Assembly: GCA_023387335.1 (NCBI GenBank)
Contig: JAEWIF010000002.1
Coordinates: forward strand, 1-24,640
Source of the DNA: Pseudomonadota bacterium
GTDB lineage: Bacteria > Pseudomonadota > Gammaproteobacteria > Burkholderiales > Burkholderiaceae_C
Direction: 5' to 3'
Length of the DNA: 24,640 nt
Each line of letters begins with the position of its first letter. The stretch's first letter is position 1. A program made the position numbers and the translations under genes. Below, piece after piece: positions 16,913-24,184 of this stretch. The notes under the pieces were generated by a model that worked only from the letters and a program-made list of their open reading frames with translations, did no database searches and was not told the DNA's origin.

Positions 16913-17000
16913 TCGGTGTCATTGCCGAATGCGCCGCCAGCTCAGCCATTACCCTCTGGCAAACTGCTCGGTTGCTCGGTATTCAGCTGAAAGGAACCTC

Positions 17001-17708
17001 GTGGAGAACATCGCCAACCAAGGGTGGGCCGACGCACTGGCCGGGATGGCAGCGCAGCCGCTGTCCCCCGACCGAAAGATAGGTGCGCACGACCACGCGG
17101 CGCTCGTGTACTGGTCACGGGAGGAATACCTGGACACCATCGTCCCTTACCTCGTCGACGGCGTGCTCGGCGGCGATTTCGTCGTGCATCTGTTCCATAC
17201 CGAGCCGCTGGAGCCGCTGGTGGAACGCATGGAGCAGGCCGGGGTCGACGTGCAGGCCGCCGTTGCCGAGGGCCGACTGCTGTTGCTCGCGGCGGCACAG
17301 GTTTTCTCGCCCGAAGGTCGTTTCGCGATGGAAGACGCGGACCGCGGAATCAAGGAGATGATCGCCGCGGCGCGCGATCGCGGCGCGCGTCAGGTGCGGT
17401 TTTCGGTCGACATGAGCTATGTGCTGGCTGGCGTTCCAGGGGCCGAGGAACTGATCGAGTTCGACGCCAGCGCCAACGAGGGCATCTTTCCGGATTACCC
17501 CTTCCTCTGCATCTGCGCCTACGACGCGGGCACCGGCATCCCAGAGCTGGTCGAAGACATGTTCCTGACGCATCCGCTGGTGTTCGTCCGCGGGATACCG
17601 CTGCCCAATCCGTACTACAAGCCTTGGGGCGAGATCTCGCGCAGCCGCATGTACCTGGGACGATGGAAGGATCGCTATGGCGGCGCGCTCCTTGATTCAA
17701 GACCCTGA
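17001..17708 (+). CDS. MEDS-domain sensor protein (DcmR-like)
   Basis: A 235-residue protein consisting of one MEDS domain, the sensory module first described in methanogens and in DcmR of dichloromethane degraders. Hallmarks are HDHAALVYWSREEYLDTIVPYL at the start, VLGGDFVVHLF, then VRFSVDMSYVL and FPDYPFLCICAYD in the core, and HPLVFVRG near the end. No DNA-binding or catalytic domain is attached. I chose the GTG at 17001, preceded by AAAGGAAC; an upstream frame to 16929 lacks a site. Its last 32 nt overlap the histidine kinase start, so the two proteins are probably made together, with the MEDS protein as a separate sensing partner. Its ligand is not known. Confidence 0.82.
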   Translation: MENIANQGWADALAGMAAQPLSPDRKIGAHDHAALVYWSREEYLDTIVPYLVDGVLGGDFVVHLFHTEPLEPLVERMEQAGVDVQAAVAEGRLLLLAAAQVFSPEGRFAMEDADRGIKEMIAAARDRGARQVRFSVDMSYVLAGVPGAEELIEFDASANEGIFPDYPFLCICAYDAGTGIPELVEDMFLTHPLVFVRGIPLPNPYYKPWGEISRSRMYLGRWKDRYGGALLDSRP

Positions 17709-18855
17709 AGGCGCCATCGCCTCGATCCGCGTGCAGGATGCTCCCCCGCCCGGGTTCGACAGCATCGCGTCCGCATTCGCACAATTGCGCGAATCCCGTG
17801 AGCGCATCGGCAGCATCCTCACTCTCGTCGCCGGCGACGACGGCGTTCTCGTCCAGGATTTCACCGGCCGCATCGTGTACGCCAATGAACCCGCGGCACG
17901 CCTGCTGGGAGCCCCAAATGTGGCCACCCTGTTGCGCACGCCCAGCGTTCATGTCCTGCGCAACCTGCAGATCAGCGACGAAGACGGCGCGGACCTGTCT
18001 CATGAACTGCCCGGGGCCGGGATCCTGCGGGGTGAGCCTGCCGCGGTGCGTACCCTGCAGATCGCGACAGCGGGCGGCACGAAGCGCTGGGCGAACGTTC
18101 GCACTCTCGCCCTGAACGATGACCGCGGCGGCGTGGCCACCAGCGTGACCGTCCTGCGCGACGTCACCGAACAGCGGCTGACCGCGGACTTCCGCGAGAA
18201 TCTCCTGGCCATCGCGAGTCATGACCTGCGTGGGCCGCTTTCGGCCATCTCGATGGCGGCGGCCGTGATCGCCCGCCGGCCCGAATCGCTCGAACCCCTG
18301 GTTGCCAAGCTGGTGCTGCAGATCCAGGCGTCCACCGATCGAGCGGTGCGAATGGTGCACGACCTCCTGGACCTCACGCAGGCCCGCATCGGTGGCGGCA
18401 TTCCCATCGTCCGGTCCGAAGTCGACGTTCCCCAGCTTGTCGGCGCTGCGGTGTCCGAAGCCCTCGCCTCGCACCCCGAACGCACCGTGGACGTCCAGTG
18501 CACGGCAGGACTCGTCTGCCGCTGGGACGCCGACCGGATTCGCCAGGTGCTGGGCAACCTCCTTGGCAACGCCTTCGTCTACGGCGCGCCCGACACGCCG
18601 ATCCGCTTGTCGGTGACATCCGCCGATGGCGCAGTCAGACTCGTCGTGCAGAACCACGGCCCAGCCATCCCCGCCGACAAGATCGGCACGCTGTTCGAAC
18701 CGTGGGTGCGCGGCAGCTCGACGGGAACCGCGCAGCGCAGCGTCGGGCTGGGGCTCTACATAGTCAAGGAGATCGTCAGCGCCCATGGGGGAACGATCGC
18801 CGCGACTTCGGACGCGGAGGGCGGCACCTCGTTCCGAGTCACGCTGCCCACCTAG
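17677..18855 (+). CDS. PAS-domain sensor histidine kinase
   Basis: A 392-residue cytoplasmic kinase without membrane segments. A PAS domain occupies about 45-165 (DGVLVQDFTGRIVYANEPAA; VTVLRDVTEQR). The HisKA domain has the H-box SHDLRGPL with phospho-acceptor His182. The HATPase domain has the N-box NLLGNAFVYG (294-303), a variant G1 box NHGPAIP in which Asn replaces the usual Asp, LFEPW (339-343) and GLGLYIVKEI (357-366). That G1 variant is common in phytochrome-like kinases. It overlaps the MEDS gene by 32 nt. No response regulator is nearby, so its target is elsewhere, making this an orphan kinase whose input is probably the MEDS protein and the PAS domain. Confidence 0.92.
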   Translation: MAARSLIQDPEGAIASIRVQDAPPPGFDSIASAFAQLRESRERIGSILTLVAGDDGVLVQDFTGRIVYANEPAARLLGAPNVATLLRTPSVHVLRNLQISDEDGADLSHELPGAGILRGEPAAVRTLQIATAGGTKRWANVRTLALNDDRGGVATSVTVLRDVTEQRLTADFRENLLAIASHDLRGPLSAISMAAAVIARRPESLEPLVAKLVLQIQASTDRAVRMVHDLLDLTQARIGGGIPIVRSEVDVPQLVGAAVSEALASHPERTVDVQCTAGLVCRWDADRIRQVLGNLLGNAFVYGAPDTPIRLSVTSADGAVRLVVQNHGPAIPADKIGTLFEPWVRGSSTGTAQRSVGLGLYIVKEIVSAHGGTIAATSDAEGGTSFRVTLPT

Positions 18856-18978
18856 TGCGTGGCCACCATGCGGGCCTGACACCAGGAAACCGCCGCCCCT
18901 GACCGAGACCGGGCGTTCAAGCCTTGAGCGCAGGGGAACGCGCACACATCCGACGCTTATTCCGGTATGGAGTGCTCG

Positions 18979-19257
18979 CTAAGGTGTCTTGCCGGTCGCC
19001 GCTCCCGAAGTCCGGATGTCATAGAACCCGGCTTCAAGGTGCGCCCTGAACAGACCTTGCCAGTGCTCGTGTGGGTAGCGAGCCGCTCCCACCGGGCCTG
19101 ACACATGCACACTTGCTCCCGAAAGCCGGGCGTGGAAAGCGCGTGGATCGCGCCCCGCCAGCTGAGCGATGCTCCTGGCGAGCACGGTTTCTGGAGTCGG
19201 CTGCGCGTCCGGTTCAGACGCGTGTAGCCTTTTCAGATCGCCATCTTCTCCTGACAT
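18979..19257 (-). CDS. Small hypothetical protein
   Basis: A 92-residue frame starting MSGEDGDLKRLHASEPDAQP and ending with TSGAATGKTP. I do not recognise the family. The ATG at 19255-19257 has a strong ribosome binding site (AGGAG, 5 nt upstream), which is the main reason to accept it. The middle (YPHEHWQGLFRAHLEAGFYD) has a natural amphipathic look with several aromatics and histidines. The frame extends upstream to 19386 without a better start. There are no membrane segments or cysteines. It is convergent with the histidine kinase and separated from it by 123 nt. Confidence 0.5.
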   Translation of the reverse strand: MSGEDGDLKRLHASEPDAQPTPETVLARSIAQLAGRDPRAFHARLSGASVHVSGPVGAARYPHEHWQGLFRAHLEAGFYDIRTSGAATGKTP

Positions 19258-19642
19258 GCGCACTCCTGCGCCGCGACCCTCAGCCGAACTCAGCTCGATT
19301 CGGGGAACCAAGAACGCACTCGGGGACACTCCCATTGGAGGTGCAGACCCATGCGAGGAACTTCGAGGCCTACCGCGGCTGCTCAATCTAGCCCCGTCGC
19401 CTTTGTTTCAGCATCACTCAAATGAGGAATGGCGCGCCGGAAGAGCGAATCCCCTGTGCTGCGCGCCGCGCTTGCTAGCGGGGATTCTCCAGATGATCCA
19501 TGGGGCGGAGCTGAAGGGACGCCGAGGCGCTCGTCCGTTGAAGCGTTGAGACTTGCATCGAATGGCCGCTCCTTGCCGAAGGCATCGCAGCGCTTAGCCC
19601 ACCCCTCGACCACCATCCAAGTGGATGGTGCTAAGATGGCCC
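19258..19642. other. Gene-free stretch with regulatory palindrome at its end
   Basis: About 385 bp between the small minus-strand gene and the ribbon-helix-helix gene, with lower GC than the surroundings. Open frames crossing it have unnatural composition and no ribosome binding site. The only clear structure is the palindrome at 19611-19630 and a possible extended -10 element (TGCTAAGAT, 19629-19637) just before the regulator start, which would give a nearly leaderless transcript. Confidence 0.45.
19611..19630. promoter_or_regulatory. Candidate operator of the ribbon-helix-helix regulator
   Basis: CACCATCCA and TGGATGGTG form a perfect inverted repeat around AG, 12 bp before the start codon of the CopG-like gene. 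It abuts the possible -10 element TAAGAT at 19632-19637. CopG-type proteins typically autoregulate through short repeats at their own promoter, so this is the expected site. Confidence 0.6.
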
Positions 19643-20068
19643 ATGCCCAAGGCAAGCACCAAGTCACTGACCGCCGCGCCCAAGCCGCAGGACGAGAAGA
19701 TCACCATCAACCTGGGCTGCGTCGACCTCGGGCAGATCGACCTCCTGGTGCAGGAGGGCTTCTATGCCAACCGAACCGACGTCATCCGCACGGCGATCCG
19801 GAACCAGCTCGCCACCCACTCCGAGGCCGTGCGCCAGGCTGCCGCACGCAAGACGCTGACCCTGGGCGTGTGGCACGTGAGCAAGGCTGATTTGCAGGCG
19901 TTGAAAGCGGCGGGCGAGACGATCGACATCCGGGTGCTGGGCCTCGCAAGCATCGACCCCGCGGTCTCGCCCGAGCTCGCGGCCGCCACCATCTCTTCGC
20001 TCACCGTCCTGGGTGCACTGCAGGCCAGTCCCGCCGTCAAGGCGGCCCTGAGCAAGCGCATCCGCTGA
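19643..20068 (+). CDS. CopG-like ribbon-helix-helix transcriptional regulator
   Basis: A 141-residue protein. The segment EKITINLGCVDLGQIDLLVQ, followed by GFYANRTDVIRTAIRNQL (residues 18-56), is a ribbon-helix-helix: a beta strand for major-groove contact followed by two helices. After it comes a distinct C-terminal part (TLTLGVWHVSKADLQALKAA, then IRVLGLASIDPAVSPELAAA) that I know as typical of CopG-like genes preceding PHB-depolymerase-type genes in Burkholderiales. I chose the ATG at 19643 over an upstream ATG at 19625 because the latter lies inside the palindrome. There is little or no leader, so initiation may be leaderless. It is 18 nt upstream of the esterase gene and probably controls both. 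Confidence 0.83.
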   Translation: MPKASTKSLTAAPKPQDEKITINLGCVDLGQIDLLVQEGFYANRTDVIRTAIRNQLATHSEAVRQAAARKTLTLGVWHVSKADLQALKAAGETIDIRVLGLASIDPAVSPELAAATISSLTVLGALQASPAVKAALSKRIR

Positions 20069-20086
20069 CCCTTACTCCAGGAAACC

Positions 20087-21172
20087 ATGCAACCAGAATT
20101 CCACCGCCTCATGCAGGACGCGACCCGCCTCGTGCGGGCCGGCGACCTTCGCGCGGCCACCGCCTCGATCCAGGCCGCCCTGCATCCGCAGCGCCTCGGA
20201 GACGCCGTCCCCGACGACATGCCGGCCGCGGCTGGCATCGTCATCGATGTCGAAGCGCGTGAAGTCGACCGACCGTCCTTGCAGCGTGGCGACACGCTGG
20301 AGGAGCCGGGGTCCGCCGCTCCTCCGGCCAAGGGCGAAGGCACGTTCCTCGCCGGCCGCTTCGCGGACGCCCGCACGGAACGCGACTACAAGCTCTACGT
20401 CCCGCCGCAAGCGGGCCGGCGTCCGCTTCCCCTCGTGGTGATGCTGCACGGCTGCACCCAGGACCCCGACGACTTCGCGTCCGGAACGCGCATGAACGAA
20501 CTCGCGCGCGCCCAGGGCTGCTTCGTCCTCTATCCGGCGCAGTCGTCCAGGGCCAACCCGCAGCGGTGCTGGAACTGGTTCAAGCACATCCACCAGCAGC
20601 GCGGACGCGGCGAGCCGGCGCTGCTGGCCGCCATGACACGGCACGTGATGGCGCGCCATGAGATCGACGCCCGCCGCGTGTACGTTGCCGGCCTTTCCGC
20701 AGGAGGCGCAATGGCCGCCATCCTCGGCGACGCCTATCCCGACCTCTACGCGGCCGTGGGAGTGCACTCAGGCCTGGCGTCCGGCGTCGCCAGGGACCTG
20801 CCCTCGGCACTCGCCGCGATGCGGACCGGTGGCGCCGCGACCTACAGCCGGCCAGGTCCGCCAACGATCGTCTTTCACGGCGATGCCGACACGACCGTCC
20901 ATCCTTCCAATGGCGATCACGTCATTGCCGCGAGCGCCGGGCAGCCGGCGTCGGCGGGCGAGGTCGAGCGCCGCAGTCCCTCGCATGGCCGCAGCTATAC
21001 GCAACGCGTCCACCGCTCGCCGGAGGGGCACGTGCAGGCCGAGCACTGGATCGTGCACGGGAGCGGCCATGCCTGGTCTGGCGGCAGCCGCCGGGGATCG
21101 TTCACAGACCCCGCCGGGCCGGACGCCACGGGGGAGATGTTGCGGTTCTTCCTGGAGCACCCGCGAGGATGA
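20087..21172 (+). CDS. PHB depolymerase family (LpqC-type) esterase
   Basis: A 361-residue alpha/beta hydrolase. The LpqC/esterase-PHB signature appears as LPLVVMLHGCTQDPDDFASG (oxyanion region) and VLYPAQSSRANPQRCWNWF. The catalytic triad is Ser204 in AGLSAGG, an Asp in FHGDADTTV (265 or 267) and His327 in HGSGHAWSGG. There is no signal peptide, so a cytoplasmic role is expected, perhaps on poly-3-hydroxybutyrate granules or oligomers; an unrelated carboxylesterase function is also possible. The first 85 residues are a variable leader with an N-terminal helix (MQPEFHRLMQDATRLVRAGD). AGGA precedes the ATG. It forms an apparent two-gene operon with the CopG-like regulator. Confidence 0.88.
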   Translation: MQPEFHRLMQDATRLVRAGDLRAATASIQAALHPQRLGDAVPDDMPAAAGIVIDVEAREVDRPSLQRGDTLEEPGSAAPPAKGEGTFLAGRFADARTERDYKLYVPPQAGRRPLPLVVMLHGCTQDPDDFASGTRMNELARAQGCFVLYPAQSSRANPQRCWNWFKHIHQQRGRGEPALLAAMTRHVMARHEIDARRVYVAGLSAGGAMAAILGDAYPDLYAAVGVHSGLASGVARDLPSALAAMRTGGAATYSRPGPPTIVFHGDADTTVHPSNGDHVIAASAGQPASAGEVERRSPSHGRSYTQRVHRSPEGHVQAEHWIVHGSGHAWSGGSRRGSFTDPAGPDATGEMLRFFLEHPRG

Positions 21173-21351
21173 GCGCACGACGGGGTGAGCACGGAGCATC
21201 GAGGATGGACACTCCAGGCGCGTCGGCTCCGCTCCCTCCATGCCGAAAGTGATGGATGGGTGTGCCATGCCACAAGGCCGTCCTCGACTCAGGGCTTGAA
21301 TCTGGGTCGCTGGCTCACCAGTGACCTCGCGCTGGAGCAAGGACGCGCTTA

Positions 21352-21371
21352 CGTCGACCGGAGGGTCGACG
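21352..21371. repeat. Short inverted repeat (hairpin)
   Basis: CGTCGACC and GGTCGACG form a perfect 8-bp stem around GGAG. It lies in the 272-bp gene-free interval between the esterase (180 bp downstream of its stop) and the convergent small gene. No T-tract follows. Nothing else convincing was seen in 21173-21444. Confidence 0.4.
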
Positions 21372-21444
21372 CGCCGGCTCAGGTCGGTCAAAGGCCCCTG
21401 GTACCCAAGCGCAAGCAGCAGGGCACGTCGACGCTCGCGTCAAG

Positions 21445-21669
21445 CTAGCGCTTGCGGCTGATGGCCGCTCGCAGGGCCATGACCGCCCCGGTAAGCCTGT
21501 CGTTGGCAATAGCGCGCAGGCGGGAGACGTCTGCGGCAAGCGAGTCATCAGGGACTGGCCCGTCCTTCTCATAGGCGTTCCAAGCCACCTTCAGCCGGTT
21601 CTCGGCATCACTGGCATGGGCGTCCGCGGCGAGCCATTCATCGTGCGCTCGCCTTGCTTTTTCAGTCAC
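21445..21669 (-). CDS. Small helical hypothetical protein
   Basis: A 74-residue protein starting at GTG (21667-21669): (M)TEKARRAHDEWLAADAHASD, then AENRLKVAWNAYEKDG and DVSRLRAIANDRLTGAVMAL. It is rich in Ala, Arg and acidic residues and should be almost entirely alpha-helical, possibly coiled coil. Small proteins of this style are common in Burkholderiales genomes, but I know no function for them. The ribosome binding site is poor, and the start is set only by the available codons. It has no operon partner and is convergent with the esterase. Confidence 0.6.
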   Translation of the reverse strand: MTEKARRAHDEWLAADAHASDAENRLKVAWNAYEKDGPVPDDSLAADVSRLRAIANDRLTGAVMALRAAISRKR

Positions 21670-21998
21670 GGGCGAATGCTAGTCGCACCTTTGCTCAACA
21701 GTGGATGTCTTTACCTCTTTACCGATCCTTCCGGGACCGCCGCCGCAAGTCGAGGGTTTCTGCGACCCTTGCTCAGCACCATGAGAATGGTTGCTACTCC
21801 GCGCCACAGGAGATGTCGCCAGTGAGGTACCATGGGTGTGCCGACGTTTCTCAAGAGTCTGCATCTCTGGTTTCTCTTCCCCCGCTCCCGCGTCCATCGC
21901 AGGCGAGCCGTAGTCGAATCTCCCACCGATGATTTCTTGGCGTTTGCACGGCGCAGCTTCACGCTTGCCCGCAACACTTTTTCCATCGAGAGATCGAC
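21670..21998. other. Upstream region of the cold-shock gene
   Basis: About 330 bp with lower GC and T-rich patches before the cold-shock gene. It fits a promoter plus a long structured 5' leader, as known for cspA-type genes, but I could not identify a confident -35/-10 pair or cold-box. The only possible coding content is a 56-codon frame from 21832. Confidence 0.4.
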
Positions 21999-22002
21999 AT
22001 GA
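21832..22002 (+). CDS. Possible small ORF upstream of and overlapping the cold-shock gene
   Basis: A 56-codon frame starts at an ATG preceded by GAGGT at good spacing and ends in a TGA that overlaps the cold-shock start codon (ATGA). The product begins MGVPTFLKSLHLWFLFPRSR and ends RRSFTLARNTFSIERST; it is basic with a short hydrophobic patch. No family is recognised. The ribosome binding site and stop-start overlap suggest translational coupling or a regulatory upstream ORF, but a chance frame is possible. Confidence 0.35.
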   Translation: MGVPTFLKSLHLWFLFPRSRVHRRRAVVESPTDDFLAFARRSFTLARNTFSIERST

Positions 22003-22217
22003 CAACAAACCAGACTGGAACCGTGAAATGGTTCAACGAGGGCAAGGGCTACGGGTTCATCGCCCCTGATGACGGCAGCAAGGATCTGTTCGCGCATTTC
22101 CGCGAAATCCAGGGCGCCGATGGCTACAGGACCCTGGCGGAGAATGCGCGCGTGCAGTTCGACGTAACGCAAGGCACCAAGGGACCGCAGGCGTCCAACA
22201 TCCGCACGATCGCCTGA
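21999..22217 (+). CDS. CspA-family cold-shock protein
   Basis: A 72-residue single cold-shock domain. The RNA-binding motifs are present: the KWFNEGKGYGFI stretch (RNP1) and DLFAHF (RNP2). The family binds single-stranded RNA and DNA, melts secondary structure and acts as an RNA chaperone in cold or stationary phase. Length and sequence are standard; which Csp paralogue it represents cannot be told. The ATG follows a modest GAGAG ribosome binding site. The next small frame starts 1 nt after its stop codon. Confidence 0.95.
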   Translation: MTTNQTGTVKWFNEGKGYGFIAPDDGSKDLFAHFREIQGADGYRTLAENARVQFDVTQGTKGPQASNIRTIA

Positions 22218-22218
22218 G

Positions 22219-22491
22219 TTGGATTCTCATCTGCTCGCGGCCACGCTGCGCACCGTCGGCGCGCAGCGCGTCGGCAAGTACCTCGTTTCACCTTTGATCG
22301 ACATGCTGGACGACGGCTCGTTCGCCAGTTCGGTCTCGATCCGCTCAGGCTCGGGTTCCGCCACGACAGACCGTGTTCTGCGCTTGACGCGCATCTTCCG
22401 GTGCGCAGTCGAGGCGGCTGCCGCCGCGCACGCTGAAGCGGGGCGCTGGATCGACGATGCACGCGCGCCCCGCCTGGCCCGCGCCGCCTGA
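22219..22491 (+). CDS. Small hypothetical protein downstream of the cold-shock gene
   Basis: A 90-residue protein that starts with TTG one base after the cold-shock stop, so it is probably translated by re-initiation. The core GKYLVSPLIDMLDDGSFASS followed by VSIRSGSGSATTDRVLRLTR is a conserved-looking pattern that I associate with small proteins near csp genes in Betaproteobacteria. The end is an Ala-rich helix (AVEAAAAAHAEAGRWIDDAR). Function is unknown. The amphipathic strands suggest a small alpha/beta fold. No other start is available in frame that would keep the conserved part intact and lie closer to a ribosome binding site. Confidence 0.62.
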   Translation: MDSHLLAATLRTVGAQRVGKYLVSPLIDMLDDGSFASSVSIRSGSGSATTDRVLRLTRIFRCAVEAAAAAHAEAGRWIDDARAPRLARAA

Positions 22492-22537
22492 CGTCAGACC
22501 GGCCCCCCTGCAATCCCGGCCGCACGCAGGAAGTCCG

Positions 22538-23296
22538 ATGACCGAGCCGCTGCTCCTGACGACGACCCGCGTCTCGACGTTCCGCGGTCGCCAGCTGCTC
22601 ACGGCTGCCACCGCGTTCTTCTTCATGCGCGAGGATCGCCTGTTTGCGGTCACGAGCCGGCACGTGCTGCACGACGAGCCGTCAGGGCACTCTCCCGACC
22701 GCATCGAGCTCGTGCTTCACGTCGATGCCACGGACCTCACACGGACGGTGCTCTTTTCGATCCTGCTGTATAGCGAAGGCCGCGCCGTGTGGCGGCAGGG
22801 CATCGACTCGGGTGGCCCTGTCGACGTTGCGGTGATCGAACTCGAACGCGACAAGATGCCCCAAGGATCGGTGATGCGCGCGTTCGAGCCGCATCACATC
22901 GCGCTGCCCTCGCCGGACGTGGAGGCGGGCGCGTCCTTGCGCGTGGTGGCATTCCCGTTGGGCTTCTATGACACGAGGCACCACCTGCCGGTCGTGCGCC
23001 ACGCCATCGTCGCATCGTCCTTCGGCGTACGTTTCGAAGGGCACGGCTACTTCCTGACCGACGGCCGGATGCACCGGGGCACGAGCGGCGCCCCTGTGGT
23101 ACTGCGATGCAACACGGGCGCTGGGGAGATTCCATGGCGCCTCCTGGGCATTCATTCCGCGGGCATGGACATGCGCGACCGCGATGCCACTCAGGACGAG
23201 ACCCTGGGCCTGAACTGCACCTGGTACGCGGACATCCTGATGACGCTGACCGAGTCGGCCTCGCGTTCAGGCCCATCTGCGGGAGAAGGACCATGA
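22538..23296 (+). CDS. Trypsin-like serine protease, cytoplasmic type
   Basis: A 252-residue protein with a chymotrypsin-like layout: His42 in FAVTSRHVLHD, Asp97 in PVDVAVIEL, and Ser183 in the HRGTSGAPVVL loop, which matches GxSGAP of trypsin-like peptidases. The C-terminal strand LLGIHSAGMD is the usual next element. There is no signal peptide, so the protein should stay in the cytosol, unlike DegP-type proteases, and there is no PDZ domain. The ATG at 22538 has GGAA upstream; the frame extends to 22457 but that part overlaps the previous gene. Its stop overlaps the start of the next small gene (ATGA), suggesting a functional pair. Substrate unknown. Confidence 0.82.
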   Translation: MTEPLLLTTTRVSTFRGRQLLTAATAFFFMREDRLFAVTSRHVLHDEPSGHSPDRIELVLHVDATDLTRTVLFSILLYSEGRAVWRQGIDSGGPVDVAVIELERDKMPQGSVMRAFEPHHIALPSPDVEAGASLRVVAFPLGFYDTRHHLPVVRHAIVASSFGVRFEGHGYFLTDGRMHRGTSGAPVVLRCNTGAGEIPWRLLGIHSAGMDMRDRDATQDETLGLNCTWYADILMTLTESASRSGPSAGEGP

Positions 23297-23649
23297 GCGA
23301 CTTCAGCAAGCGGGATGAATGGGACCAGCACAACCGGGATGAAGCGAAAAAGCGCGCCGCGCAGCAGGAAGCCGCAGGCCCGACGTACAGGCCCGTTCCC
23401 ATCGAACCCTACGCGAGCCTGGGCGGATCACCCGGAGCGGGCGACGTCGATCTGGACGTGACTGTTCTCACCGACGAGTATGAGCGCGCCGCGGCTGCGG
23501 AGCGTACGGCGTGGCTTCAGGCGCGTGACCTCATCGCAGACGAAACCGGCAGCGGAGCATGGGACGCGTGGAGAGACGCCGTCGAACGCACCCAGCAAGC
23601 GGCACGTTCCCTTGTCAACTATCAGACGGGGCGATCGGCCAGCAGCTGA
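23293..23649 (+). CDS. Small acidic hypothetical protein, partner of the protease gene
   Basis: A 118-residue hydrophilic protein: MSDFSKRDEWDQHNRDEAKK at the start, a Pro/Gly-rich linker (PTYRPVPIEPYASLGGSPGA), then a helical half (LTDEYERAAAAERTAWLQAR and TGSGAWDAWRDAVERTQQAA). I recognise no family. The start overlaps the protease stop by 4 nt, with GAGAAGGA just upstream, so both are probably made from one mRNA. The bipartite shape (charged N-terminal tail, linker, helical hairpin) fits a binding partner, adaptor or substrate of the protease; this is inference. Confidence 0.7.
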   Translation: MSDFSKRDEWDQHNRDEAKKRAAQQEAAGPTYRPVPIEPYASLGGSPGAGDVDLDVTVLTDEYERAAAAERTAWLQARDLIADETGSGAWDAWRDAVERTQQAARSLVNYQTGRSASS

Positions 23650-23818
23650 AGTGGACGGAGATGCTGTACCAGCCGCGTCATAACTGACGGCCTGCTGCGG
23701 TCGGACACGAAGCAGCGCTGAGCGGAATGTTCGCCGTCACGGCGCGCTGGACGGAACTGACGGCCGCCGGTGCCAAGTTCCGACACCCGCTCGCCTGCGC
23801 TACTCGCACAGTGGCAAC

Positions 23819-24028
23819 ATGGAAGCCGAAACTGAAGACGATGTCCTGGCCACGGCCGGCGACTTTCTCGTGTACCTCTGCTGCTGCGGGGCGGACTGCA
23901 TGTGGGTCGCGCGCGTCTCTACCGGCGAAGCATCCGACATGCCGAAGGCACAGACCGAGGCCATCCTGCAGCTACCCGAAGACCAGCGCCCCTCGGCTCT
24001 CGAACGGCTTTGGGATGAGCACTTCTGA
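23819..24028 (+). CDS. Small Cys-containing acidic hypothetical protein
   Basis: A 69-residue frame: MEAETEDDVLATAGDFLVYL, then CCCGADCMWVARVSTGEASD and a C-terminal ALERLWDEHF. The CCCGADC cluster holds four cysteines within seven residues, which could bind a metal or form disulphides. The acidic composition is natural, unlike the competing frame from 23727, which is Ser/Arg/Pro-rich. The ribosome binding site is weak and I know no relatives. It stands alone; the 169 bp before it (23650-23818) hold nothing recognisable. Confidence 0.5.
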   Translation: MEAETEDDVLATAGDFLVYLCCCGADCMWVARVSTGEASDMPKAQTEAILQLPEDQRPSALERLWDEHF

Positions 24029-24042
24029 GCTGCGCGTGGAGG

Positions 24043-24059
24043 TCAAGCTTCCAGCTTGA
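24043..24059 (+). terminator. Short hairpin after the Cys-containing small gene
   Basis: TCAAGCT and AGCTTGA pair perfectly around TCC, 14 nt after the stop codon at 24028. There is no T-tract. A second hairpin (GGGAGG and CCTCCC, 24106-24121) lies further on. Either could end transcription or be chance in GC-rich sequence. Confidence 0.25.
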
Positions 24060-24184
24060 GGCCTGGCCTGCCGCCGGCTCCACACCCCCGTGGAGTGGGG
24101 AACCCGGGAGGGCCACCTCCCAGGACTGGAACGGGAACGCTTCCTACAAGGCGCGCCCGTCGGACGTGGAACAGTGCCGGGCCT

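Noticed and set aside
19429..19890. A 153-codon plus-strand frame before the CopG-like gene
   Set aside because: It has no ribosome binding site, an unnatural composition, and overlaps the ribbon-helix-helix domain in another frame.
23727..24059. A 110-codon frame overlapping the small Cys-containing gene
   Set aside because: It is Ser/Arg/Pro-rich with shadow-like composition. The acidic frame at 23819-24028 is more natural.
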